Shown one piece after another: positions 6,578 through 14,522 of a DNA stretch of 23,609 bases (its first letter is position 1; every line of letters begins with the position of its first letter). The notes beneath the pieces are model-generated. The model was not told where the DNA came from. It did not search any database and saw only the letters and a program-made list of their open reading frames with translations. Origin of the DNA: JBJXHC01 sp046160825 (GTDB taxonomy: Bacteria; Bacteroidota; Ignavibacteria; UBA10030; UBA6906); the NCBI GenBank assembly GCA_046160825.1, contig JBJXHC010000066.1, forward strand, positions 1 to 23,609, given 5' to 3'. Position numbers and translations under genes: made by a program.

Positions 6578-7567
6578 GTGACGGAATATCTTGAGCGGGG
6601 GGGATCGAAGGGACGTATCGTCGCTGCCTTCGCGGCGGTGTATATTATTTGGGGATCGACTTACCTTGGAATCCGGTTTGCCATTGAAACGATTCCCCCA
6701 TTTCTTATGGCGGGGACCCGTTTTCTGATCGCGGGGAGTGTTCTCTATGCATGGATGAGGCTGCGCGGCACTCCCGGCCCAACCCGTGAACAATGGAAAT
6801 CCGCAACCATCATCGGCGCGCTTCTTTTGCTTATCGGCAACGGCGGAGTGACGTGGGCCGAGCAAATAGTAAGTTCCAGTATCACCGCACTGCTCATTGC
6901 AACAACACCGCTCTGGTTCGTCATGCTGGATTGGATGGGCGGGAGTCGCACAAAGCCCAACGCCGGCATCATCGCCGGACTTGTCGTCGGAACGCTCGGC
7001 GTCTTGCTGCTGATCGGGCCTTGGGAGTCAACGAACGAGCACTCCATCAGCTTGATCGGCATGGCCGTGCTAATGGTCGCAACGATCGCCTGGGCGGCGG
7101 GATCACTGTATTCCAAGAAAACCGAACTTCCCGCCTCGCCTTTGATGAGTACCGCAATGCAAATGCTGGCTGGAGGGGCATTGCTGATGATTGTAGGATT
7201 CGCAGCCGGTGAAGAACGACGTTTGAATCCGGAGACATTCTCCTTTCTCTCTGTTGCCTCGTTGCTCTACTTGACTGTGTTTGGATCTCTTATCGCATTC
7301 AGTGCGTACGTCTGGTTGTTGCGAGTAGCAAGCGCTTCGCGGGTCGCAACATATGCGTACGTCAATCCGGTTATCGCTGTCATTCTGGGCTGGGCATTTG
7401 CGGGTGAAGAACTGACACTCCGCACAATGATCGCCGCGGCCGTCATTATTGTCGGAGTGGTATTGATTATCAACAACCAATCACGTGGAAAAACAAAGCC
7501 GGTTGCCCTTCAACAAGAACCGATACATCACGAGCGTGAACCATTAGCGGCAGGGGAAACACGATGA
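6578..7567 (+). CDS. DMT-superfamily (EamA) transporter
   Basis: A 329-residue inner-membrane protein with ten hydrophobic segments arranged as two EamA repeats (about residues 12-138 and 155-297). This is the usual length for drug/metabolite transporters that export amino acids, metabolites or drugs. Family marks are IIWGSTYLGIRFAIETIPP at the start of repeat 1 and LYLTVFGSLIAFSAYVWLL plus AYVNPVIAVILGW in repeat 2. The last 30 residues are hydrophilic. It is the first gene of the run divergent from the MocR-type regulator, and its stop overlaps the next start (ATGA). Substrate unknown; context suggests export of the product of the downstream enzymes. Confidence 0.93.
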   Translation: MTEYLERGGSKGRIVAAFAAVYIIWGSTYLGIRFAIETIPPFLMAGTRFLIAGSVLYAWMRLRGTPGPTREQWKSATIIGALLLLIGNGGVTWAEQIVSSSITALLIATTPLWFVMLDWMGGSRTKPNAGIIAGLVVGTLGVLLLIGPWESTNEHSISLIGMAVLMVATIAWAAGSLYSKKTELPASPLMSTAMQMLAGGALLMIVGFAAGEERRLNPETFSFLSVASLLYLTVFGSLIAFSAYVWLLRVASASRVATYAYVNPVIAVILGWAFAGEELTLRTMIAAAVIIVGVVLIINNQSRGKTKPVALQQEPIHHEREPLAAGETR

Positions 7568-8433
7568 GACAAATCGGATTTCTCACATCCCGCGACCACG
7601 CTGACCTTACCGATGATGATCGCCTCGTTGTAGATCCTTTGAAAGCTCTCAGCATCAGTGTCGCTCCGCTTATATGGGATGACGAGAAAGTGAATTGGAA
7701 GGCGTTTGATGCTGTGATCGTACGCTCGTGTTGGGATTATTATCTGAAGCCGGAGGAATTCCGCCGCTGGCTGGATGAACGAAAGCGCGATGGAATCCGG
7801 CTCATCAATCGTCTTGATATTCTTTACTGGAATATGGAGAAGAATTATCTCGCGGAACTCTCCGCATCGGGAATCGATATAGTTCCAACCGTCTGGCTTG
7901 CACGTGGTTCTTCGGCACAACTGGAATCAATTCTGCAAGACAGGCGCTGGAGAAACGCCGTCGTCAAACCGACGATTTCCGCAACGGCATACAACACGTG
8001 GACGACCTCGGATGAACGGGCGGCGATGGATCAATCAAAGTTAGAGTTGTTGCTGAAGTCCAACGATGTGATGGTGCAGCCATTCATGAAGAGCATTCAG
8101 AGCGAGGGCGAATGGTCGCTGGTGTTTCTCGGCGGCGAATACAGTCATGCGGTAATCAAGCGCCCGAAGAACGGGGATTTCCGCGTCCAATCGGATTTCG
8201 GTGGAACTGTGGCAGACGCGAGTCCAACAGCGGACTTGATCGAAACGGCCCGCAACATACTCTCCAAAATTCCATCTCCTCTTCTGTACGCGAGAGTTGA
8301 TGGGGTGATGGAAGATGGGCGATTCTATCTTATGGAATTGGAGATCATAGAGCCGTCACTCTTTCTCGGACAAAACAACAAAGCACCAGAACGGTTTGCC
8401 CAAGCAATTCATTCGCATCTCAATCACTCATAG
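7564..8433 (+). CDS. ATP-grasp (RimK/glutathione synthetase-like) ligase
   Basis: A 289-residue protein of the ATP-grasp type. Its N-terminus, with TDDDRLVVDPLKAL, a WDD segment (about residues 37-39) and VIVRSCWDYYLKPEEFRRWL, is typical of a widespread but uncharacterised RimK/glutathione-synthetase-like family. Ligase features follow: WNMEKNYLAEL (about 89-99), VVKPTISATAYNT (136-148, ATP-binding lysine), VMVQPFMKSIQSEGEWSLVFLGG (about 171-193), and the metal-binding end YLMELEIIEPSLF (about 258-270). Such enzymes join a carboxylate to an amine or thiol using ATP through an acyl-phosphate; the substrates here cannot be told. It overlaps the exporter gene by four bases and is 6 bases from the PhzF gene, so it belongs to that operon. 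Confidence 0.85.
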   Translation: MRQIGFLTSRDHADLTDDDRLVVDPLKALSISVAPLIWDDEKVNWKAFDAVIVRSCWDYYLKPEEFRRWLDERKRDGIRLINRLDILYWNMEKNYLAELSASGIDIVPTVWLARGSSAQLESILQDRRWRNAVVKPTISATAYNTWTTSDERAAMDQSKLELLLKSNDVMVQPFMKSIQSEGEWSLVFLGGEYSHAVIKRPKNGDFRVQSDFGGTVADASPTADLIETARNILSKIPSPLLYARVDGVMEDGRFYLMELEIIEPSLFLGQNNKAPERFAQAIHSHLNHS

Positions 8434-8439
8434 AAACGC

Positions 8440-9345
8440 ATGATATCATTTCCCCTGTATCAGGTTGACGCGTTCACGGATCGTCCGCTCAAGGGAAATC
8501 CCTGTGCCGTGGTGTTTGACGCCGACGAGCTTGATGATGCAACCATGCTCGCCATTGCGCGGGAGATGAATCTTTCCGAAACCGCGTTCGTTGTCAGTTC
8601 TCGGGTTGCCGACTTCGGTGCCCGGTACTTCACTCCCGCCGAAGAAATCCCGATGGCGGGTCATCCGACCATCGCAACGGTTTTTGCGTTAGTAGATTCC
8701 GGACGGCTGAAACTCACGGGGAACATCACTCATATTTCCCTTGAATTGAAAGTCGGGCCAATACCTGTTGAGATACGAGCGCAAAACGGCAAAGTGCAAC
8801 AGATTATCATGTCGCAGAAGAAACCGCAGTTTCTTTCCCAACTTGATCCACGGGTAATCATGCCCGTGTTTGGATTGAAGGCCGACGATGTTCTTCCAGG
8901 CGCGCCGATTCAAATCGTCAGCACGGGAACGCCGCAACTCATGATCCCTGTAAAATCTCATGAAGCATTGCGCTCGGCCCGGCTTGAGACAATAACCTAC
9001 ACTGCACTACGAACGAAAGCCGGGTTTTTCAGTCCGCACCTTTTCTGCCTGCAGGGCGTTACACCGGAAGGCCGGACATTTGCGCGTCACTTTGGCGTCC
9101 CGCCTGATACAATGGAAGATCCGTTCACTGGTTCTGCCACGGGCGGCATGGCGGCGTATCTCTGGCACTACGGTTTCATCGAATCACCCACGTTCATCGC
9201 GGAACAAGGGCATTGGATGAATCGGCCCGGTCGCGCATTCGTGGAAGTGGTGGGGCCGAAAGATAATATTGAAACCGTGAAGGTCGGTGGAAGTGCAGTA
9301 ACCGTCTTGCGCGGAACACTTGAGATAGAACACTCAAACCTGTAA
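8440..9345 (+). CDS. PhzF-family isomerase/epimerase
   Basis: A 301-residue protein of the PhzF/diaminopimelate-epimerase fold. The signature blocks are present: QVDAFTDRPLKGNPCAVV (residues 8-25), NLSETAFVV with the catalytic-type Glu47, ARYFTPAEEIPMAGHPT (about 61-77), and the C-terminal DPFTGSATGGMAAYLW. PhzF itself isomerises dihydrohydroxyanthranilate, but most homologues have unknown substrates and no phenazine genes are nearby, so a phenazine role is not implied. The start is 6 bases after the ATP-grasp stop. It could act on the ligase's substrate or product. Confidence 0.92.
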   Translation: MISFPLYQVDAFTDRPLKGNPCAVVFDADELDDATMLAIAREMNLSETAFVVSSRVADFGARYFTPAEEIPMAGHPTIATVFALVDSGRLKLTGNITHISLELKVGPIPVEIRAQNGKVQQIIMSQKKPQFLSQLDPRVIMPVFGLKADDVLPGAPIQIVSTGTPQLMIPVKSHEALRSARLETITYTALRTKAGFFSPHLFCLQGVTPEGRTFARHFGVPPDTMEDPFTGSATGGMAAYLWHYGFIESPTFIAEQGHWMNRPGRAFVEVVGPKDNIETVKVGGSAVTVLRGTLEIEHSNL

Positions 9346-9391
9346 GTTGGATCGCTGATCCGAACCATTCCCAATCAACCAAGAGGTCGCT

Positions 9392-9751
9392 ATGGAAAAA
9401 GTCAACCTCAACGAAAAGTTTTCACTCTTCACGGAACTCTGGACTCCGAAAGTCGTTGGCGAACTCAACAGCCAGCACGTGAAGCTTGTAAAGCTCAAAG
9501 GAGAATTTGTCTGGCACCATCACGACAATGAGGACGAACTGTTCTTCGTAGTGAAAGGAACGCTGACGATGGAACTGCGTGACAAAACAATCGTTCTCGC
9601 GCCCGGTGAATTCCTGATTGTGCCACGAGGCGTCGAACACCGTCCCGTTGCAGAGGAAGAAATTCACCTGATGCTCTTCGAGCCTGCCACCACGCTCAAT
9701 ACCGGTAATGTTTCCAACGAACGCACCGTCAACAACCTTCAAACCATTTAG
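9392..9751 (+). CDS. Single-domain cupin protein
   Basis: A 119-residue small cupin. Motif 1 is WHHHDNEDELFFVVKG, with metal ligands His42, His44 and Glu49. Motif 2 is PGEFLIVPRGVEHRP, with His83. A metal-binding beta-barrel is therefore expected, of the mannose-6-phosphate-isomerase-like subgroup. Reaction unknown; cupins in biosynthetic clusters act as isomerases, dioxygenases or binding proteins. AGAGG lies 6 bases before the ATG. It is 46 bases after the PhzF gene and 8 bases before the next. Confidence 0.9.
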   Translation: MEKVNLNEKFSLFTELWTPKVVGELNSQHVKLVKLKGEFVWHHHDNEDELFFVVKGTLTMELRDKTIVLAPGEFLIVPRGVEHRPVAEEEIHLMLFEPATTLNTGNVSNERTVNNLQTI

Positions 9752-9759
9752 GAGTTCGC

Positions 9760-10275
9760 GTGCAGGAAACCGCACAGCAATACACACGTCGTCTGCTCGG
9801 TAATATTCAGGGAAAGGATGTTATTGCAATACTGACGCTCACACCAAAACAACTTGCTGGCCTGCTCAAAGGAAAATCGCTGGCGCGCCTGAGTAAACGT
9901 CCGGCGCGCGGGAAGTGGTCGGCAGCCGAGATCGTTGCTCACTTTGCGGAAGTCGAGATGGTCGTGGGATACAGGATCCGGCTGGTGTTGAGCCAGAACC
10001 GTGTCCCGATTCAGGCGTACGATCAAAACCTCTGGCAACTGCACTCCGGCTACCTGCACGAGAATCCTGGGCGGGCGCTTGAGATGTTACGCGTTCTGCG
10101 TGAGGCAAATCTCGCACTCCTGAAATCGTTGCCTAAGAAGAAGTGGAAACATTACGGCATCCACCAGGAACGCGGAAAAGAAACCGTTACGCGCATCGTT
10201 GATCTGCTCGCCGGACATGACATCAATCATCTTATGCAACTACGCAAGCTCCTCATTGATAAGGAGAAGAAATGA
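9760..10275 (+). CDS. DinB-like (DinB_2 / YfiT-type) protein 1
   Basis: A 171-residue four-helix-bundle protein starting with GTG at 9760, chosen because AGGAG (partly within the preceding stop codon) lies 6 bases upstream. Putative metal ligands are His61 (KWSAAEIVAHFAEVE) and His153/His157 (LAGHDINHLMQL), the three-histidine pattern of DinB/YfiT proteins. Characterised relatives include metal-dependent bacillithiol or mycothiol S-transferases and hydrolases, but many have no known activity. It overlaps the next DinB-like gene by ATGA. The two share a fold but little sequence, so they are not a recent duplication. Confidence 0.85.
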   Translation: MQETAQQYTRRLLGNIQGKDVIAILTLTPKQLAGLLKGKSLARLSKRPARGKWSAAEIVAHFAEVEMVVGYRIRLVLSQNRVPIQAYDQNLWQLHSGYLHENPGRALEMLRVLREANLALLKSLPKKKWKHYGIHQERGKETVTRIVDLLAGHDINHLMQLRKLLIDKEKK

Positions 10276-10799
10276 TGATAACCTCCGGACGCTGGGTGGA
10301 ACGCTCATTCAAGTTCGATCTTCCGTTGGCGATGTTTCCCGGTGTCGTGGAAAGACTGAGAGGAACTCCCGCGCGCCTCGCAGATCGACTCGGTGGACTC
10401 CCCGAGGATATCCGCAGACAGCGAAGCGGAGATGGCTGGTCGATACAAGAGCATGCCGGTCACCTACTCGAACTTGAAAGTCTCTGGTCGGAACGGATCA
10501 AGGAATTTGCAAATGGCGTACATGTACTGCGCGCGGCAGACATGAGTAACAGGAAAACGACCGAGGCCGGTTACAATAACAAGTTGATCGCAGATATACT
10601 CCTATCGTTCAAAAACGCCCGATTGGAGATGATCGCCGTTCTCGAAGCGCTTGATGAGGAGGCAATCAGACGAACCGCTATGCACCCGCGTCTAATGCAA
10701 CCGATGAATGTACTTGACTTCGCCTTCTTCGTCGCCGAACACGACGACCACCACCTTGTAAAGATCACTGAAATCCTGGTTGCCTGTACGAAGCATTGA
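10272..10799 (+). CDS. DinB-like protein 2
   Basis: A 175-residue DinB-fold protein. Candidate metal ligands are His61/His64 in WSIQEHAGHLLELE and the HDDHH cluster at 157-161 near the C-terminus, with the linking helices as in DinB_2. It starts in a four-base overlap with DinB-like protein 1 (a second ATG follows immediately) and is the last gene of the run; a new promoter begins right at its stop codon. Two adjacent DinB proteins could form a heterodimer. Substrate unknown. Confidence 0.85.
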   Translation: MMITSGRWVERSFKFDLPLAMFPGVVERLRGTPARLADRLGGLPEDIRRQRSGDGWSIQEHAGHLLELESLWSERIKEFANGVHVLRAADMSNRKTTEAGYNNKLIADILLSFKNARLEMIAVLEALDEEAIRRTAMHPRLMQPMNVLDFAFFVAEHDDHHLVKITEILVACTKH

Positions 10800-10828
10800 T
10801 TGACAATCCCTCCTACCTTTGGTATCTT
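10800..10828 (+). promoter_or_regulatory. Promoter of the T9SS-secreted protein gene
   Basis: TTGACA (10800-10805), a 17-base spacer, and TATCTT (10823-10828). It overlaps the DinB stop region, so the secreted protein is transcribed as a separate unit, with a leader of about 80 bases. Confidence 0.65.
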
Positions 10829-10915
10829 GTAAGAGTATGAAAGCACGGTTATTTCGTCTTAATGCCATGCTCGCGACCACGTAACAGTTGTTCCACCAGC
10901 GGAGGGGTTCGGTTG

Positions 10916-13915
10916 ATGAAACAATTGCTCATTGCATTCTTTATCTTTGGCGCTTCGCTTCCCGCTCCCGCACAATCAACCCTCCGTCAGCCCACCACAG
11001 TTTCTCTTTCAACACACCACGACACATCTCCGGCGCTGCGCGACATGCGGTTTATTCCGCCGCTTGAGAGAGGCGGACGGTGGAAGAAGAACTCTGTGCC
11101 GAACCATGGTTTCATGGAAGGGCGGTCTCCACAACAAGCCACTACTGAATCCCCCTCCGTCGATGGGGCGGCGCAAAAGTATAACGGCTCCGGCACCTTT
11201 AACGTACCACTCGTGAATTTCGAGGGCATCGGTAATCGACAAAGTATTTATCCATCCGACCAAAATATTGATGTCGGCCCGAACCATGTCATTGAAATGG
11301 TAAACTGCTCATTTGCCATCTATGGAAAATCAGGGAATACACTGTTGGGTCCGGCAGACAACAGTATGTTCTGGGATGGATTTGTGGGACCGTGGACCGG
11401 TACCAATGACGGCGACCCCATTGTGTTGTATGATCCACTTGCCGATCGTTGGATGGTGAGTCAGTTTTCATTGCCGACATTTCCCAACGGCCCCTTCTAC
11501 GAACTTGTTGCCGTTTCGCAAACCCCGGATCCGTTGGGGGCCTGGCACAGATACGCGTTTGAGTTTGCAGACATGCCGGATTATCCGAAACTCGCGGTGT
11601 GGCCGGATGCGTACTACATGTCGCTCAACGTATTTACATCGGGAACTCTCACATCGGCTGGCCGGGCCGCGGTTGCATTGGAACGCGATGCCATGCTCAA
11701 CGGCCTTCCGGCAGCCATGGTCATGTTTCTTCTCCCGACGACTCAGGGACATCTCCTGCCGGGCGATCTGGATGGATCCGCACCACCGCCGGGAACCCCA
11801 AACTATTTTGCAGCGGTAGAAGACGATGCGTTCTTTGGCGGACCGGATCGGTTTGAAGTATTTGAGTTTGATGTTGATTGGACAACACCCACGAATTCCA
11901 CGTTCATTGGACCGACGGTTATTCCGGTTGCGGCGTTTGATATGAACATGTGCGGGTTCAATCGCAATTGTATCCCGCAATCAGGAACAGCCGTCCGGCT
12001 CGATGCAATTTCACAACTCCTGATGCACCGCTTGCAATATCGCAACTTTGGGACGCACCAGACGTTGGTCACGAACCACACGGTTGACGTCGACGGTGCA
12101 GATCACGCCGGTATCCGTTGGTATGAATTGAGAAACACCGGATCGGGCTGGGGTCTTCATCAGCAGGGAACATACGCACCCGATGCCAACCACCGGTTTA
12201 TGGGAAGCGCTGCAATGGATGGCGAAGGCAGCATTGCCATCGGATACTCCGTCAGCAGCGGCTCGATGTTCCCTTCCATTCGTTACACCGGTCGGCGCGC
12301 CGGCGATCCGCCGGGGACCATGACGCTTTCCGAACAAACCATCCTCGCCGGCACCGGAGCCCAAACGGGCACGGCAAGCCGCTGGGGGGACTACTCGATG
12401 CTCGCTGTCGATCCGGCCGACGAGATGACCTTCTGGTACGTCAACCAGTACATCGGCTTCACCGGGGGGACCACATGGAAAACCCGCATTGCATCGTTCC
12501 AGTTCAGCGACGTGACACCCAGGGCCGCGTTGGGTTACCTCTCCGCTACCGTAAATGGCGGCAACGGAAATAATACGCTTGACTTCAACGAATGTGCAAA
12601 CGTAACTCTGACTCTTCGCAACACCGGAGATGCAACAGCTACCTCGGTGATGGCAACATTGAGTACACTCACCGCCGGAGTTGTCGTCACCCAATCCTCG
12701 TCATCATATTCCGACATCGCTGCCGGAGCAACAGGCGTCAGCAATGCTGATTTCGAGGTCAGCATTGACCCTTCGTTTGTTTGCGGTACACCGATTGTGT
12801 TCACTCTGAACGTCACGCACGCTGGCGGTTCCCCTGAAGATCTGGTGTTCGTTCTTCCGTCGTGTGAATGCCCCGGTGTTTCAGTGACAGGGAGTCTCGG
12901 TGCCGGTGACCCAACCCAAACGGGGCGCATTGTGCGCGATGGAATACCAAGCACGTGTGTAGCTACAAAGGCCTGCCCTGGTCTTCAAACTCCCACCGGG
13001 GCGAGGGCGTACGACTCCCATACATACACAAACACGACCGGTGCGCCTGTATGTGTGACGACCGAGATCTCGTCGCAGTGTGGCTCCAATATGTTTGCCG
13101 TGGCGTACTCGGGAAGCTTCAACCCCGCCAGTCTCTGCACCAACTATCTTGCGGATATCGGAGCGAGCAGTACCGGAAACTCAATGTCGTTCACTGTTCC
13201 CGCCGGGGGAACGTTTGTGATTGTTATACATGAAGTAAATGTCGGTACGGGATGCGCGAGCTATTCAATGAACGTCACCGGAATACATTGTGGTGCAGAC
13301 GGCGGCGGCGAATGCACCCCGGTACCTATTCAACTCGCATCTTTCACAGGAACGCCAACCGGCCCGAACAATGTGTTGTTGGAGTGGACAACGGTAAGCG
13401 AAACCAACAACTACGGCTTCGAGATTCAACGCTCTACAGAAACACAATCCGGCTTTGCCTCAATTCCTGGTGCCTTCATTCCGGGAAATGGAACAACGAT
13501 CGAGCCGCATTCTTATAGTTATGCGGATGGAACGGCAAGTCCGGCAACACCATACTACAGACTAAAACAGATTGATCTTGATGGCGAGGTGTACTACAGC
13601 GATGCTATCCGCGTTGACGTTCTCACGGACGCACCGGAGGATATTACTCCAGCCGTCTTTGCGTTGAAACAGAATTATCCGAATCCATTCAATCCAACGA
13701 CACGCATACAGTATGAGATTGCTGCAGCAAGCGTTGTAACGCTCACGGTGTACGATGTGCTCGGACAGCGTGTGTCAACATTGGTAAACGAGCGGAAGGC
13801 GGCGGGACGTTATTCTGCAAGTTGGGATGCTGCAAACACCCCGGGCGGAATGTACTTCTGTAGAATTGTTGCCAGAGATTTTGTAGAGACGATGAAGATG
13901 GTGGTGGTGAAGTAA
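10916..13915 (+). CDS. Large secreted protein with type IX secretion sorting domain
   Basis: 999 residues. A Sec signal peptide (MKQLLIAFFIFGASLPAPAQS, 1-21) fixes the start at 10916, backed by GGAGGGG 8 bases upstream; an ATG at 10862 would bury it. After a low-complexity linker (about 25-95) comes a conserved extracellular region, with GDPIVLYDPLADRWMVSQF near 165-185, of a family found in other secreted bacterial proteins. Next are a CARDB/Ig-like domain (about 530-650, NVTLTLRNTGDATATSV), a Cys-rich Ig-like domain (about 660-800), a fibronectin-like module (LASFTGTPTG...LLEWTTVSETNNYGFEIQRS), and a C-terminal Por sorting domain (last ~85 residues, LKQNYPNPFNPTTRIQYEI). That domain sends proteins through the type IX machinery to the cell surface or medium. 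Function of the main region unknown. Confidence 0.93.
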   Translation: MKQLLIAFFIFGASLPAPAQSTLRQPTTVSLSTHHDTSPALRDMRFIPPLERGGRWKKNSVPNHGFMEGRSPQQATTESPSVDGAAQKYNGSGTFNVPLVNFEGIGNRQSIYPSDQNIDVGPNHVIEMVNCSFAIYGKSGNTLLGPADNSMFWDGFVGPWTGTNDGDPIVLYDPLADRWMVSQFSLPTFPNGPFYELVAVSQTPDPLGAWHRYAFEFADMPDYPKLAVWPDAYYMSLNVFTSGTLTSAGRAAVALERDAMLNGLPAAMVMFLLPTTQGHLLPGDLDGSAPPPGTPNYFAAVEDDAFFGGPDRFEVFEFDVDWTTPTNSTFIGPTVIPVAAFDMNMCGFNRNCIPQSGTAVRLDAISQLLMHRLQYRNFGTHQTLVTNHTVDVDGADHAGIRWYELRNTGSGWGLHQQGTYAPDANHRFMGSAAMDGEGSIAIGYSVSSGSMFPSIRYTGRRAGDPPGTMTLSEQTILAGTGAQTGTASRWGDYSMLAVDPADEMTFWYVNQYIGFTGGTTWKTRIASFQFSDVTPRAALGYLSATVNGGNGNNTLDFNECANVTLTLRNTGDATATSVMATLSTLTAGVVVTQSSSSYSDIAAGATGVSNADFEVSIDPSFVCGTPIVFTLNVTHAGGSPEDLVFVLPSCECPGVSVTGSLGAGDPTQTGRIVRDGIPSTCVATKACPGLQTPTGARAYDSHTYTNTTGAPVCVTTEISSQCGSNMFAVAYSGSFNPASLCTNYLADIGASSTGNSMSFTVPAGGTFVIVIHEVNVGTGCASYSMNVTGIHCGADGGGECTPVPIQLASFTGTPTGPNNVLLEWTTVSETNNYGFEIQRSTETQSGFASIPGAFIPGNGTTIEPHSYSYADGTASPATPYYRLKQIDLDGEVYYSDAIRVDVLTDAPEDITPAVFALKQNYPNPFNPTTRIQYEIAAASVVTLTVYDVLGQRVSTLVNERKAAGRYSASWDAANTPGGMYFCRIVARDFVETMKMVVVK

Positions 13916-13953
13916 GTAGTCGGTTTATGTTCAAATGAACGGGCGAGGTGCCA

Positions 13954-14508
13954 TCAACTTCGTCCGGTTTTATATTGATGGTGTGAACGATAGCGCTCTT
14001 CGGCAAGTCGCTTCGCCTGTCGCAGCCATTGTCGTCTGATCAAATTGCTGAATGGCTTAACCAACATCCAATACAGCGCAAACTTCCATCGGGATGATCT
14101 TTCATCAACGCGCACCCTCGTTTCCGTAGAAAGCCTGCACCGATGTTCATCCATCTGTTCCACCTTGAACTCCGCCACGATCTTCGCGAAGCCGCCGTAG
14201 CCATCCGTGTTCCACTCACCCGCGGGTGGACAATCCTTCCCTCCATCCCATCGCCAGGGCTTTGCTATCAATCCCACTACTATTTGATGAGGGGGTAACT
14301 CCTCCAGAATTGTGAAGCCATTCGTGCGGAAGAATTCGGTCAATGTGCCGCCGGCGTCCATTCCCCGCATTCGGATCAGGAGCTTGACCATCCCGACATT
14401 GATGGGCGAGCAGGCCATCGCGTCGTAGCAGAACTGTGGCGGGGCGTCCGCTTCACAAGAAAAGCGAGATTGCCAGTGGAATGTTGAGAGAAAATGCTCG
14501 AGTGGCAT
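13954..14508 (-). CDS. SRPBCC-like hypothetical protein
   Basis: 184 residues from ATG 14508, which lies 14 bases after the stop of the upstream Asp-box gene; the frame is open further upstream but would overlap that gene by 130 bases. The pattern resembles SRPBCC/START-like ligand-binding proteins by general look: an early FSCEADAPPQFCYDAM helix, a central VVGLIAKPWRW strand, FAKIVAEFKVEQMDEHRCRLSTETRV strand pairs, and a long basic C-terminal helix (LIRRQWLRQAKRLAEERY). No signal peptide or catalytic motif is seen. Convergent with the T9SS gene, which ends 38 bases away. The family assignment is tentative. Confidence 0.6.
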   Translation of the reverse strand: MPLEHFLSTFHWQSRFSCEADAPPQFCYDAMACSPINVGMVKLLIRMRGMDAGGTLTEFFRTNGFTILEELPPHQIVVGLIAKPWRWDGGKDCPPAGEWNTDGYGGFAKIVAEFKVEQMDEHRCRLSTETRVRVDERSSRWKFALYWMLVKPFSNLIRRQWLRQAKRLAEERYRSHHQYKTGRS

Positions 14509-14522
14509 ATCCGGGAAAGCAA

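Noticed and set aside
8440..9345. Phenazine biosynthesis from the PhzF-like gene
   Set aside because: No phzA/B/D/E/G genes are nearby; PhzF homologues are widespread with other or unknown roles.
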